The notes under the pieces: model-generated
What the model was told of the DNA's origin: nothing
The model's database searches: none
The model's input: the letters and a program-made list of their open reading frames with translations, nothing else
Assembly: GCA_029309925.1 (NCBI GenBank)
Contig: JARKND010000005.1
Span: 1,054,001 to 1,118,000 of the forward strand
Direction: 5' to 3'
Source of the DNA: Fulvivirgaceae bacterium JP3-4
GTDB taxonomy: Bacteria; Bacteroidota; Bacteroidia; Cytophagales; Cyclobacteriaceae
Length of the DNA: 64,000 bases
Position numbers and translations under genes: made by a program
Shown: positions 45,014 to 54,168 of the stretch, piece after piece
Position numbering within the stretch: the first letter of the stretch is position 1
Layout: every line of letters starts with the position of its first letter

Positions 45014-46198
45014 ATGAATATCTTGTTTTTGAGCTACTGGGGAATAACTGATGGACTTACTGCATCCACAGTGATACCACATCTTGAGCTGTTAAATAAT
45101 TTCAAGGAAGTCGAGATGATTGTGTACTGCTCAATCGAACGCAATGAAATCGTTTCGACACCTGTTTTGCTACCGGGTAAGGTTAAACATATTCCTTTGC
45201 GATCCGGGAATAAGTTCGCTGATAAGTTTAATGATTTCACAGTGTTCCCGCGTTCCCTGACTAGTATCGTTCAAAAAGAGCGTATCCACCTTCTCATTTG
45301 CAGAGGCACACCTGCGGGTGCGCTGGGTTTTTTGGTCTACCGAAAGTTGAAAATTCCATATTGCGTAGAATCGTTTGAGCCGCATGCTGAGTACATGGCG
45401 GAGTCAGGCGTTTGGAGGCGTTGGGGCCTGCGATACGCACTACTTCGTTATTGGGAGAAAAAACAGCAGGAGACGGCAATGCTCCTGATGCCCGTGGCGC
45501 ATGGGATGGTTCCCGTTCTGGCAAAAGCCGGTGTCGAAAAAAATCGCATTGCAGTGATGCCTTGTTCCGTCAATGCAAAGGAATTTGCCTATGATGAGGA
45601 TCGGAGAAAAGAAGTGCGGGCTAACCTTTCAATTCGTAGTGACAGCACAGTCGGTATTTATGTCGGCAAATTCGGGGGGCTTTATTATGACCGTGAATCG
45701 TTTGATATTTTTAGAGTTGCAAGATCGGTGTTCGATAAATTCACACTGATCATTCTGTCCCCTGACGACAAAGATCGTATTGCTGATAATTTGCTGGCGC
45801 AGGGTTTTGAAAGAGAGGAATTCCGCGTATTGAAGGCAGATCACAAGGAAGTTCCGTTTTACCTTTCAGCTTCTGATATGGCATTCGCATTATACAAAAA
45901 GTCACCGTCAAAGAAATTTCTTTCCCCGATAAAAGTTGGTGAGTATTGGGCCAACGGGTTGCCGGTTCTAATAACAGAAGGCATAGGTGACGATGCCGAA
46001 ATCATTAATAATACAAAGAGTGGAGCAACATTTACTTTAGGGCCGGGAGTCGCGGAGAAGTCGTTGCGGTCAATCAAGGCACTCCTGCAATCGGATGCTA
46101 AACTACGCCAACGTATACAGCAGTTGGCTCTTAACTATAGAAATATCACTTCGAATGAAGCGGTGTATAAAAAGTTGATTCAGGAATCGTTTACCTAG
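45014..46198 (+). CDS. GT4-type glycosyltransferase
   Basis: A 394-residue GT-B enzyme. It begins 'MNILFLSYWGITDGLTAST' and carries a C-terminal nucleotide-sugar site with 'VGIYVGKFGGLYYDRE' and 'LSPIKVGEYWANGLPVLIT', where the glutamate typical of GT4 follows the lysine. Its stop overlaps the stop of the convergent GT61 gene by 8 bp. It is the last gene of the plus-strand transcript. Confidence 0.83.
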   Translation: MNILFLSYWGITDGLTASTVIPHLELLNNFKEVEMIVYCSIERNEIVSTPVLLPGKVKHIPLRSGNKFADKFNDFTVFPRSLTSIVQKERIHLLICRGTPAGALGFLVYRKLKIPYCVESFEPHAEYMAESGVWRRWGLRYALLRYWEKKQQETAMLLMPVAHGMVPVLAKAGVEKNRIAVMPCSVNAKEFAYDEDRRKEVRANLSIRSDSTVGIYVGKFGGLYYDRESFDIFRVARSVFDKFTLIILSPDDKDRIADNLLAQGFEREEFRVLKADHKEVPFYLSASDMAFALYKKSPSKKFLSPIKVGEYWANGLPVLITEGIGDDAEIINNTKSGATFTLGPGVAEKSLRSIKALLQSDAKLRQRIQQLALNYRNITSNEAVYKKLIQESFT

Positions 46199-47342
46199 GG
46201 CGATTCATCTCTTTTTCTGAAATTATTCCCTTGATCCGTTCGGCCAACTCAGAGTCTACTATTAAATCCTGATGACTGTTGCAGGAAGTGTAGGGGATAA
46301 GATGATGTTGTAGGCCCAAAACCGAAGAAATATGCACGAATATGAACGCGTCACGAGCGTCTCTTTCTTCTGGAAATAATTCAATTACGGTTGTTTGCCT
46401 GCAAAAAATGATGTTCGTTAAACCGGCCCCATGAGTAGTGATGACTATCTCCGCATTCGCGAAGAGAGACACTTGTTCTTTAAAGGTTAGCGCCTCGCAT
46501 TCGATTAATTTGAAATCATGCGGATGCATTGCAAGAACCAGAGATTCTTCATTTACAATTCGTCTGCTGTCAGCCCGCTTTCTTGAAAGAATGAATCGAA
46601 TAGGGAACTGCGATCGCTGAGATGTTTTACGAAATGCCTTCTCGTTCAGCCTCCTGATTATTGATGGATGACAAATATCCGTCATGGCGGTATTCCTATT
46701 TCGAGTAAGTGGAAACGAGGGAACTACCGCATCACATAAGATTGCCTCCTTTGTCGTCTTCAAATAAAGATTACCCTCAGGAATACCGTATAGTAAAAAC
46801 AGTGACTCGGCTTTAAAACTTGAGCTTGTGTTGTCAAGCAGTATGATCGCATTCCGTAAATCAAGATACGGTTCCAGGATAAGAATACGCCCAAGAGACT
46901 CGGTTATCCAGTGATAATAGTTATTTTCTAAAACGGTCGAGAGCGAAATCACTGTGCCCTTCAGGAATTTCTTTTTTTGGATTTTACTTCTTAGTACCAG
47001 ATGCTTTTGTTTGAGTTTTTCATAGTACTCCTTCTGGAAGATAGTCGACTCCAACAGCACATTCCCTTCTCCATTCATGATTATACCATTACCCACGATG
47101 GAGCAATGACTAACTGGAAAATAGAACAACGGGTCAAGTACAATGCTTTCGAACGCATGCCAGTAATAACGCTTTTCGTAAAGATGAATGAATTGCAAGT
47201 CAATAGTGTACCGCTCGGGTTCAGTTACAATTGTGGCGTTTGACAGATCAGCCCGGGAATCAACTAATCGGACAGCCTTATCGGCAAGAAAGTCGCAGGC
47301 CTTGTGAATTAGTTTTTTCGAGATCGTTCCCAGGAAATGCAT
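46191..47342 (-). CDS. Glycosyltransferase family 61 protein
   Basis: A 383-residue GT61 (DUF563) enzyme. The signature region 'NYYHWITESLGRILIL' and the later 'ANAEIVITTHGAGLTNIIFCR' with 'TVIELFPEE' are complete. GT61 members include xylosyl- and related transferases and occur in bacterial capsule loci. It is read opposite to the rest of the cluster and converges on the GT4 gene at 46198. Confidence 0.88.
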   Translation of the reverse strand: MHFLGTISKKLIHKACDFLADKAVRLVDSRADLSNATIVTEPERYTIDLQFIHLYEKRYYWHAFESIVLDPLFYFPVSHCSIVGNGIIMNGEGNVLLESTIFQKEYYEKLKQKHLVLRSKIQKKKFLKGTVISLSTVLENNYYHWITESLGRILILEPYLDLRNAIILLDNTSSSFKAESLFLLYGIPEGNLYLKTTKEAILCDAVVPSFPLTRNRNTAMTDICHPSIIRRLNEKAFRKTSQRSQFPIRFILSRKRADSRRIVNEESLVLAMHPHDFKLIECEALTFKEQVSLFANAEIVITTHGAGLTNIIFCRQTTVIELFPEERDARDAFIFVHISSVLGLQHHLIPYTSCNSHQDLIVDSELAERIKGIISEKEMNRPR

Positions 47343-47427
47343 GATTACATTAAAGTTTCGAGCATGTAAATTAAAATTCCTGCACCGATTTCTGTTTACT
47401 TATTTCTATTTTTGAGTATAACTGTAA

Positions 47428-50400
47428 ATGGGCCGTATAAGTATCATCGCTATTTTTTTTTGGTTGTCATCCATTGCGGCTCAAGCTCAATGTGGTTCAT
47501 CCGATTTTTCGGTCCCCTCCGGAAACTGTCTGAACGAGAAGATCTCGTTGACGCCTTCTGATTTGACACTTTCCGAATATCAATGGGATTTTTGTCCCGG
47601 TGATTTAGATAAAATCCCTAGCGCTTCAGTATTGATAAATTCTTCCTCCATTGGAGGGCCATATAAAGTAAAGGTGATGGAGGACGGGGGTAATTTTTAT
47701 GGGTTCTTTACCAGTCGGTCGTCACAAAAATTATTCAGACTAAATTTCGGAGCAGACATAACAAGTCAGCCAACGCTTACAGATCTCGGCTCTCTCGGAG
47801 TAGGTTCGTCCGGCTGGCTAACGATAGACATCGTTAACGAATCCGGTATCTATTATGGTTTTGTCATCGATGTAACAAATAAGGTGTACCGGACCAGAAT
47901 TGGTAGCAGTCTATCTGGTCAGCCAGAAAACGGAGAGTTGCTGTACTCTGCGGGCCTCCTCAACCTTCCCATCGATCTGACAGTGCTCGAAGACGCAAGC
48001 GGAAAGTATGCTTTTGTTGCTAACTATAATATCAACAAAATTACCCGTCTCAAGTTTAATCAGGGCTTTACAAGCGCCATGTCCGACCTTACGATCGACA
48101 ATATCGTTGTTACTGGTTCCGGTGGTATTGCGGGAATATCTTTTCTTCAACACTGCTCGGTGTGGCACGCAATAGCAACATCCGCGAACGGAACCATTTC
48201 TAAAATAGATTTCACAACTGATCTTGCAGATCCCGATCCGGACATCCATCAGCTATCGGGTTTCGGTTTCACGCCTTCACAGCCGGCAGGCGTCTCGCTT
48301 GCTACCGACAATGGAAATTACTATGCATTCATTCAATCGCTTTCTTCATCCAATCTCTATCGCCTGGACTTTGGAACCACTTTAGCTAATAATTCCCCCA
48401 GTGGAACAGATCTCGGTAATTTCGGATTACTGTCCGGTGTCTGGGCATATTCCATGTTTAAAGCGAAGAGTAACTGGCTCGGATTAGCTTCTGAGAACGG
48501 GGGTTCACGAATCTTTCGCGTCAATTTTCCAAATACTTGTTTCGTTGCGCCCGAATTTTCTAACGCATCAAAACCTGAGATCACATCTGAAAGTGCCGGT
48601 AGCTTTTCAATTAGTCTGACGACAAAAGACGGTTCCGGAGTTTTCTCAACAACTTCGAAAGTGATGGAGATAGAAAATGCACCATCACCACAGATAAGTT
48701 TCGATCACCAAAACAGCTGCGCTGAAAATGATGTTCATTTTAATTCGATAGTCGCTTCGGGTACAATAACCGATTTCACCTGGTCATTTGGTGACGCAAG
48801 TGTATCAACCGATCCAAACCCTACACATCAATACTCATTGTCGGACGACTATGATGTTAAACTGGACGTGCGAGATGCGAACGGGTGCAAAAATACTGTT
48901 CAAAAAACAATTAAGATCTATGATGCTCCTGTTGCCTCTTTCAGTCAGCCAGCGGGACTGTTATGCACCAATAACGATCTCATGTTTCTGAACACGACAA
49001 CCGATAACTTCGATGGGAACCTAACCTATCAATGGTATTCGGATGATATTCTCGTTTCAACATCGCGCGATCTCCAATTGAATCTTGCCAGCACTGGCAT
49101 CAAAGCAATCAAGTTAAGAACTTCTATACCCGGCTGCGCACATGAGACGATTCAAAATACATCACCTGTGAAGGCTGGTCCGGTTGTAGAGTTTTCGTTT
49201 GCTGGAGTGTGCGAGCAGGACGATGTTCAATTCACATCCATAATTACCGATGCTGTCGATTCTCAAATATGGGACTTTGCGGACGGCAATTCTTCTGCAG
49301 AGATTAATCCACGTCATACCTTCCTAGATGACGGGACCTATGATGTATCATTGACCGCGCTAAGTCCAAATGGCTGCGCCAACATTAAAAGGAAAGTTAT
49401 TACGATCAACGAAAAGCCACAGCCGGATTTTGTACTGGACGGTCCACCCTCCTCTTGCAGCGGCAACCCGTCAAATTTTATTGACCTTACCCCCGATTTG
49501 TCTCACGTCAGTCTTGAATCCTGGCAATGGACCTTCTCCACTGGCGAAACCTCATCTGATCAGAACCCAGCGCACATCTTTCAACGCGCAGGACAATACA
49601 ATGTTAAACTGATTGTGACCTCGGCCCAAGGGTGTTCGAATTCCATCACAAAACCAGTAACAATATTACAGTCACCAACCATTAAATTCGACAATGGCGC
49701 CACGTGCGTCAATAAACAGGTAAATTTCAACGCCTCAAGCGACAACGCAATCCATTACTATTGGGAGATAGGCACAGCCTACTACGAATCACAAAACATT
49801 TCACACACCTTCACCACGCCCGGAAGTCATCCGGTCAAAGTTTCCGTCATAGGTGACAATGATTGTATTACAACTGTGACCCGCACAGTCAACGTTCCGG
49901 TCCCGCTTGTTCCGGCATTCGCCTATACAAACAACTGCAAAGATTTTGAAACCAGGTTTACGTCAACTTCGTCAAGTAGCGACCCCGTGGTGAAAAGCTT
50001 ATGGAATTTCGGGGGAGAAGGAACTTCTTCAGGCGTCAATCCGACATTCAAATTCTCGTCAGTAGGAAGCAAAGTCGTTACACTTGAGGTAACTACTGCA
50101 TCAGGGTGCGTTTATCAACGGCAGGATGCTGTCAACATCATCCACCCACCCCAGGCAGCTTTCTCTTTTGCTCCCGGCTTTGGCGTTCCTCCGCAGGAAA
50201 TCTCGTTTATGAACGCATCAAAAAACGCTAATTCATTCAATTGGAATTTCGGTGATGGTGCATCATCATCAGAGGCATCTCCAAAACACACCTTCACGGA
50301 ACTGGGCGACTATACGGTAGCGCTAAGTGCCTCAAACCACGCAGGGTGCGAAACCTCAACTTCAAAAGTTATTTCAATGGTTGCGCCCCTGCCCGATGTC

Positions 50401-50958
50401 GACCTGAACCTCATGACCATCACCCCAAACAACGATGGTACTTGGCGTGTGATCGTCACCATCGAGAATAAGGGAAATACATTTCTGCGAAATCTTCCGG
50501 TAAGACTCGATGTGTCTGGCGAGGTAACGCTCGAAACGGTGGTCGATGAAGTGATCGAGCCGTTTTCACAACACAACCTCGTACTCAACTTCGGCATCGC
50601 CAAATCATCGCGCCTGGAGTTCCTGTGTGCATCGGCTTTACTCAATGGTGATCTCAATCCGCAGGGCAACCGGATTTGCGAACAACTCCAGCCGGAGATG
50701 GTAATTATCGCACCTCATCCAAATCCGGTGACTGATTTTCTCAACATCGAATGGGTTGCGCAAGCAGGCGAGGAGGTCGAACTGCAGCTCGTTGACAGCT
50801 TTGGCAAAGTCGTTCTTTCGCAGGTGTCAGCATCTACTCATGGCCTCAATCAGTATCACCTTGACGTGCGCGACCTGCGGCCGGGAATCTATATTTTCAG
50901 AATTGTTGGCGAAAGGCACTCTGAATCACACAGAATAGTTGTTTCCAACCAAAATTAA
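47428..50958 (+). CDS. Secreted PKD-repeat protein with type IX sorting domain
   Basis: A 1176-residue exported protein. A signal peptide (first about 20 residues, ending AAQAQ) precedes a beta-propeller-like domain (about 60-380). This domain has repeats such as 'YGFFTSRSSQKLFRLNFG', 'YYGFVIDVTNKVYRTRIG' and 'YYAFIQSLSSSNLYRLDFG'. Six PKD domains follow, each with the 'WxFGDG...NPxHxF...Y.V.L' pattern and a C-terminal cysteine, plus one Ig-like domain without that motif. A CARDB-like region comes next. The last about 80 residues are a type A type IX sorting domain ('APHPNPVTDFLNIEW' ... 'LRPGIYIFRIVGE'). The protein is therefore a probable substrate of the PorU/PorV system. PKD domains suggest surface binding; the ligand is unknown. 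A -7-like TATTTTTG lies at 47407 but no -33 partner. Confidence 0.9.
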   Translation: MGRISIIAIFFWLSSIAAQAQCGSSDFSVPSGNCLNEKISLTPSDLTLSEYQWDFCPGDLDKIPSASVLINSSSIGGPYKVKVMEDGGNFYGFFTSRSSQKLFRLNFGADITSQPTLTDLGSLGVGSSGWLTIDIVNESGIYYGFVIDVTNKVYRTRIGSSLSGQPENGELLYSAGLLNLPIDLTVLEDASGKYAFVANYNINKITRLKFNQGFTSAMSDLTIDNIVVTGSGGIAGISFLQHCSVWHAIATSANGTISKIDFTTDLADPDPDIHQLSGFGFTPSQPAGVSLATDNGNYYAFIQSLSSSNLYRLDFGTTLANNSPSGTDLGNFGLLSGVWAYSMFKAKSNWLGLASENGGSRIFRVNFPNTCFVAPEFSNASKPEITSESAGSFSISLTTKDGSGVFSTTSKVMEIENAPSPQISFDHQNSCAENDVHFNSIVASGTITDFTWSFGDASVSTDPNPTHQYSLSDDYDVKLDVRDANGCKNTVQKTIKIYDAPVASFSQPAGLLCTNNDLMFLNTTTDNFDGNLTYQWYSDDILVSTSRDLQLNLASTGIKAIKLRTSIPGCAHETIQNTSPVKAGPVVEFSFAGVCEQDDVQFTSIITDAVDSQIWDFADGNSSAEINPRHTFLDDGTYDVSLTALSPNGCANIKRKVITINEKPQPDFVLDGPPSSCSGNPSNFIDLTPDLSHVSLESWQWTFSTGETSSDQNPAHIFQRAGQYNVKLIVTSAQGCSNSITKPVTILQSPTIKFDNGATCVNKQVNFNASSDNAIHYYWEIGTAYYESQNISHTFTTPGSHPVKVSVIGDNDCITTVTRTVNVPVPLVPAFAYTNNCKDFETRFTSTSSSSDPVVKSLWNFGGEGTSSGVNPTFKFSSVGSKVVTLEVTTASGCVYQRQDAVNIIHPPQAAFSFAPGFGVPPQEISFMNASKNANSFNWNFGDGASSSEASPKHTFTELGDYTVALSASNHAGCETSTSKVISMVAPLPDVDLNLMTITPNNDGTWRVIVTIENKGNTFLRNLPVRLDVSGEVTLETVVDEVIEPFSQHNLVLNFGIAKSSRLEFLCASALLNGDLNPQGNRICEQLQPEMVIIAPHPNPVTDFLNIEWVAQAGEEVELQLVDSFGKVVLSQVSASTHGLNQYHLDVRDLRPGIYIFRIVGERHSESHRIVVSNQN

Positions 50959-51121
50959 ATCAATCGTTTGCTGTTCGAATCCGGTTTTCCGTTATTTTTA
51001 CCCAAATAAAATTTGGCAAACGGCCGGATCGATAGATGAAATCGACATCCATATGTCACCAAAGGCAATGAATGCGCGTCATCGGATTCCCCGGTTCCCA
51101 AAAAACTCATAAACAACAAAC

Positions 51122-51598
51122 ATGAAACCCAACATTAAACTGGACGGAACTGACAGAAAAATTCTAGAGATCCTGCAGGCAAATTCAAATATCACCAACG
51201 CCCAGCTCGCTAAAGAAATCGGCCTCTCGCCTGCACCCACGCTCGAGCGCGTCAACAAGCTGGAGAGCTCAGGCGTAATCAAAAGTTACCATGCGGTAAT
51301 CGATCCCGCCAGCGTAGGGCTTGGTGTCAGCACGTTCGTTATGGCAACATTAAAAGGACATAATAAAGACAACATCGATAAATTCATCAAAGCGATTAAG
51401 CAAATTGACGAGATCGTTGAGTGTCATCACATCACCGGAGCTGGCGATTTTATCTTGAAGATTGTCTGTGCCGACATCGCAGCATATCAGCAGCTGATGC
51501 TTGAAAAAGTGTCCAATATCGATGTCGTTGACAGTCTTCAGTCAATGGTCATCCTCTCTACATTCAAAGACAGCAAGTCATTGCCTATTCCGGGGTAA
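51122..51598 (+). CDS. Lrp/AsnC family transcriptional regulator
   Basis: A 158-residue regulator with an N-terminal winged helix-turn-helix ('NITNAQLAKEIGLSPAPTLERVNKL') and a C-terminal RAM domain that binds amino acids ('VGLGVSTFVMATLKGH', 'ECHHITGAGDFILKIVC'). The ligand and targets cannot be told. The next gene, a phosphoribosyltransferase, starts 2 bp after its stop and is probably cotranscribed. It could control amino-acid metabolism; no direct target site was seen. Confidence 0.92.
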   Translation: MKPNIKLDGTDRKILEILQANSNITNAQLAKEIGLSPAPTLERVNKLESSGVIKSYHAVIDPASVGLGVSTFVMATLKGHNKDNIDKFIKAIKQIDEIVECHHITGAGDFILKIVCADIAAYQQLMLEKVSNIDVVDSLQSMVILSTFKDSKSLPIPG

Positions 51599-51600
51599 TT

Positions 51601-52104
51601 ATGGTGGGGGAAAAAAATCTGATTCTCGATGCATCTCAGGTGAAGCAGAAAATTCGCAGGATTGCCTACGAGATGTATGAACACAACTTCAAGGAAAAAA
51701 CAATCGTGGTGGCCGGCATCGAAGGCCAGGGATATGTCTTTGCGCAGCTCCTCGTGAAGGAACTCGAGTCAATATCACCTTTGAAAGCGAAGCTTGTGAA
51801 AGTGATACTTGATAAATCAGCACCGCAGCAATCTGAAGTCGGATTGGACTGCGACCTCAAGTCACTCCAGAAGAAATGCATCGTGCTTGTCGATGATGTG
51901 CTCAACACCGGCCGAACGTTTGCATACGGACTCAAACCGTTTCTCGACATCGAGGTGAAAAAAATTGAGATTGCCGTGCTTGTGAACCGCAGCCACACCT
52001 TATTTCCCGTTTACCCCCAGTATACAGGCTATGAACTTTCGACAACCATCAAAGATCATGTCGAAGTGAACCTTGGCAAGGAAACGGCTGTTTATTTACG
52101 ATAA
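51601..52104 (+). CDS. Phosphoribosyltransferase family protein (PyrR-like)
   Basis: A 167-residue type I phosphoribosyltransferase-fold protein. The PRPP loop is seen in 'KCIVLVDDVLNTGRTFAYG'. The C-terminal 'GYELSTTIKDHVEVNLG' is close to PyrR, which both regulates pyrimidine genes and has uracil phosphoribosyltransferase activity. An RNA-binding role is not visible and pyr genes are absent, so it may act on another base. It is coupled to the Lrp gene. Confidence 0.75.
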   Translation: MVGEKNLILDASQVKQKIRRIAYEMYEHNFKEKTIVVAGIEGQGYVFAQLLVKELESISPLKAKLVKVILDKSAPQQSEVGLDCDLKSLQKKCIVLVDDVLNTGRTFAYGLKPFLDIEVKKIEIAVLVNRSHTLFPVYPQYTGYELSTTIKDHVEVNLGKETAVYLR

Positions 52105-52212
52105 TGCTGGTCAGTGTCAATACGTGATTCAAGCAGGGTAATTCATCGTTCACGCAACCATTTTGGTTTTTGTTTTCTGGTTTTTGATTATTGATTTTTG
52201 AAATTTTACCTC

Positions 52213-53031
52213 ATGTCCGTCCACAAACAGGAACCCAAAAAGATCACTACACACCAGCTTCAGGAAATGAAGAACCGCGGTGAAAAGATTGCTATGCTCA
52301 CCGCTTACGACTACAGCATGGCGCGGCTGATCGATGGTGCGGGAGTCGATGTGATCCTCGTAGGAGATTCTGCGAGTAATGTGATGGCAGGGCATGAAAC
52401 AACATTGCCGATCACGCTAGACAATATGATTTATCATGCGGCATCGGTAGTACGGGCTGTCAGGCGTGCGCTGGTTGTCGTTGATCTTCCATTCGGCACA
52501 TATCAGGGTAGCTCGGGTGAAGCGCTGCGCTCATCGATTCGCATCATGAAAGAAGCAGGAGCCCATGCTGTGAAACTCGAAGGTGGAAGTGAGATCAAGG
52601 AATCTGTCGATAGGATTCTTAGCGCAGGAATTCCGGTAATGGGTCATCTCGGACTCACACCACAATCCATTTATAAGTTCGGAACTTACACCGTTAGGGC
52701 GAAGGAGGAAGCGGAAGCAAAAAAACTTCTTGACGATGCCAGGTTGCTCACGGAATGCGGATGTTTCGGCATCGTGCTTGAAAAAATTCCCGCATCATTA
52801 GCGAAAAAAGTTTCGGAGTCGATCCAGATTCCAACGATAGGCATAGGCGCAGGCCCGGATTGTGACGGCCAGGTGCTCGTGATGCAGGACATGTTGGGCA
52901 TCACAAAAGAATTCAAGCCGAGATTTCTCAGACGGTACGCAGACCTCGACACTGTCATTACGAAGGCAGTCACTTCCTATGTATCAGACGTGAAGGCGAA
53001 AGATTTCCCCAACGAAGACGAGAAGTATTAG
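52213..53031 (+). CDS. panB: 3-methyl-2-oxobutanoate hydroxymethyltransferase
   Basis: A 272-residue enzyme of pantothenate synthesis that adds a hydroxymethyl group from methylenetetrahydrofolate to 2-oxoisovalerate, making ketopantoate. The family start '[17 protein letters not shown]', the metal/substrate segment '[18 protein letters not shown]' and '[14 protein letters not shown]' are present. The C-terminal '[21 protein letters not shown]' is typical. The ATG at 52213 was chosen over an upstream TTG at 52198. Other pan genes are not adjacent. The upstream region holds TTGGTTTTT-type repeat words. Confidence 0.94.
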   Translation: MSVHKQEPKKITTHQLQEMKNRGEKIAMLTAYDYSMARLIDGAGVDVILVGDSASNVMAGHETTLPITLDNMIYHAASVVRAVRRALVVVDLPFGTYQGSSGEALRSSIRIMKEAGAHAVKLEGGSEIKESVDRILSAGIPVMGHLGLTPQSIYKFGTYTVRAKEEAEAKKLLDDARLLTECGCFGIVLEKIPASLAKKVSESIQIPTIGIGAGPDCDGQVLVMQDMLGITKEFKPRFLRRYADLDTVITKAVTSYVSDVKAKDFPNEDEKY

Positions 53032-53215
53032 GCATTGGGCATTAGGAATTAGGCATTGGTAAAATGCCTGATACTACCAAGACTTGTCTAACGAAAAAAA
53101 CTGCACTGTATTCACTCTGATTCCTCGCTTCGACCGAAGTACAATTTAACTTCAGTGACGCACCCCTAATGCCTATTGCCTTTTCTAATGCCTAATGCCC
53201 AATGCCTAATTCCTT
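53032..53215. repeat. Facing repeat arms (GGCATT-type words) abutting panB
   Basis: Words GGCATTGGGCATTAGGAATT start at the base after the panB stop (53032-53074). Inverted words (CCTAATGCCTATTGCC, TAATGCCCAATGCC) lie at 53162-53215, facing them across about 90 bp of unrelated sequence. The CAP gene ends at 53252. The same words occur at 22.6-22.8 kb. No gene is supported. Confidence 0.65.
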
Positions 53216-53251
53216 CTCCGTGCGAAGGAGTAATATCCAACAAACACGATA

Positions 53252-53863
53252 TTAATTCGCAGGACGACTAGTGGACGGACTATTACAAATCGATGGAGTA
53301 GCCTCATCCTCCTTTTCCCCAAACCACACGATCCCATACTCACCAACGAACCCGATGCCTACCGCTTTCCATTTTGCTTTTGCCCACATGCCTCCGTTTA
53401 TGATGAGCGGGTTGTGGCCAGGACTTTTCTTCCAGCCGTCCAGTCCCTCTTCGGCAGAAGCCCCCTTCGAACTATAGTAAGCGATTTCATATCCCGGACC
53501 TTCATATCCCGCTATCTCCTTCGGTTTGTCCCACATACATTTTGCCTGCTTATGATCGTTGGTGTAGCAGCAAGACGTCCATTTACCCTTTTTTGACCAG
53601 CTGTGCGGGTTGCATTTATTGTCGAAATCGAACTTGTAATTGTACATGAGGTCGCGCGCATGAGTCTGTGCAACTTTTGTAAGTTTTGCCGAAATCGGAA
53701 TCGATTCCAAGCCGTTTGATTTCCGATAGGCCATCATCAACTCATACAATTTTTTTTCTTCAGCGCTCAGGCAGACCGCTGGGTCAACCGTCATCTTTTT
53801 CGGACTGAATCCGAACATCAAAAACAGCGCAAACACAAGAACAGTCGAACGTACAGGTTTCAT
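53252..53863 (-). CDS. CAP (SCP/PR1-like) domain secreted protein
   Basis: A 203-residue exported protein with a signal peptide (MKPVRSTVLVFALFLMFGF...). The CAP domain is shown by 'ISAKLTKVAQTHARDLMYNY' and a later 'HNPLIINGGMWAKAKWKAVGIGFV' and 'YGIVWFGEKEDE', near the family's C-terminal signature. Several cysteines (four in the middle section) could form disulfides. CAP proteins are extracellular; the function is unknown. Confidence 0.8.
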   Translation of the reverse strand: MKPVRSTVLVFALFLMFGFSPKKMTVDPAVCLSAEEKKLYELMMAYRKSNGLESIPISAKLTKVAQTHARDLMYNYKFDFDNKCNPHSWSKKGKWTSCCYTNDHKQAKCMWDKPKEIAGYEGPGYEIAYYSSKGASAEEGLDGWKKSPGHNPLIINGGMWAKAKWKAVGIGFVGEYGIVWFGEKEDEATPSICNSPSTSRPAN

Positions 53864-54168
53864 ATGGATGTTAAACGGTGTCGCAGGTCGGAAAGTGCCG
53901 TGACATCGACAAAAACTCCACTGTGCGCAAGGCTACGCGCTGCACGCCACACGCCAATTCAGCCTTCGATTCTGCGATTCCGCATTTGTAATAACGACCA
54001 AACTGCTTGCAGCTTGCAGCCTGAAGCTTGTAGCCCTTCAAACCCCTGCACTAAATACCCGTCCCGACAAGCCGAATTTCCCCCGCCACCCACCTCCTTC
54101 AACCATTTTTTTCCTATTTTTCGGGGCTTTTTGAGAAGGCACCTATAAACATTTAAAATATTCAAGAA
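53864..54168. other. Intergenic region upstream of icd
   Basis: No supportable gene. It contains one repeat arm (GCTTGCAGCTTGCAGCC and related words, 54008-54042) of the family at 22.0-22.1 kb. A -7-like TATTTTTC lies at about 54115. A 94-codon frame on the plus strand has no normal composition and is not reported. Confidence 0.5.

Noticed and set aside
29694-47342. Prophage or integrative element explaining the polysaccharide locus
   Set aside because: No integrase, transposase, phage gene or direct-repeat attachment site was found at the borders.
53864-54148. A 94-codon plus-strand frame upstream of icd
   Set aside because: Composition is unlike a protein, it overlaps a repeat arm and has no homologous feature that I can see.
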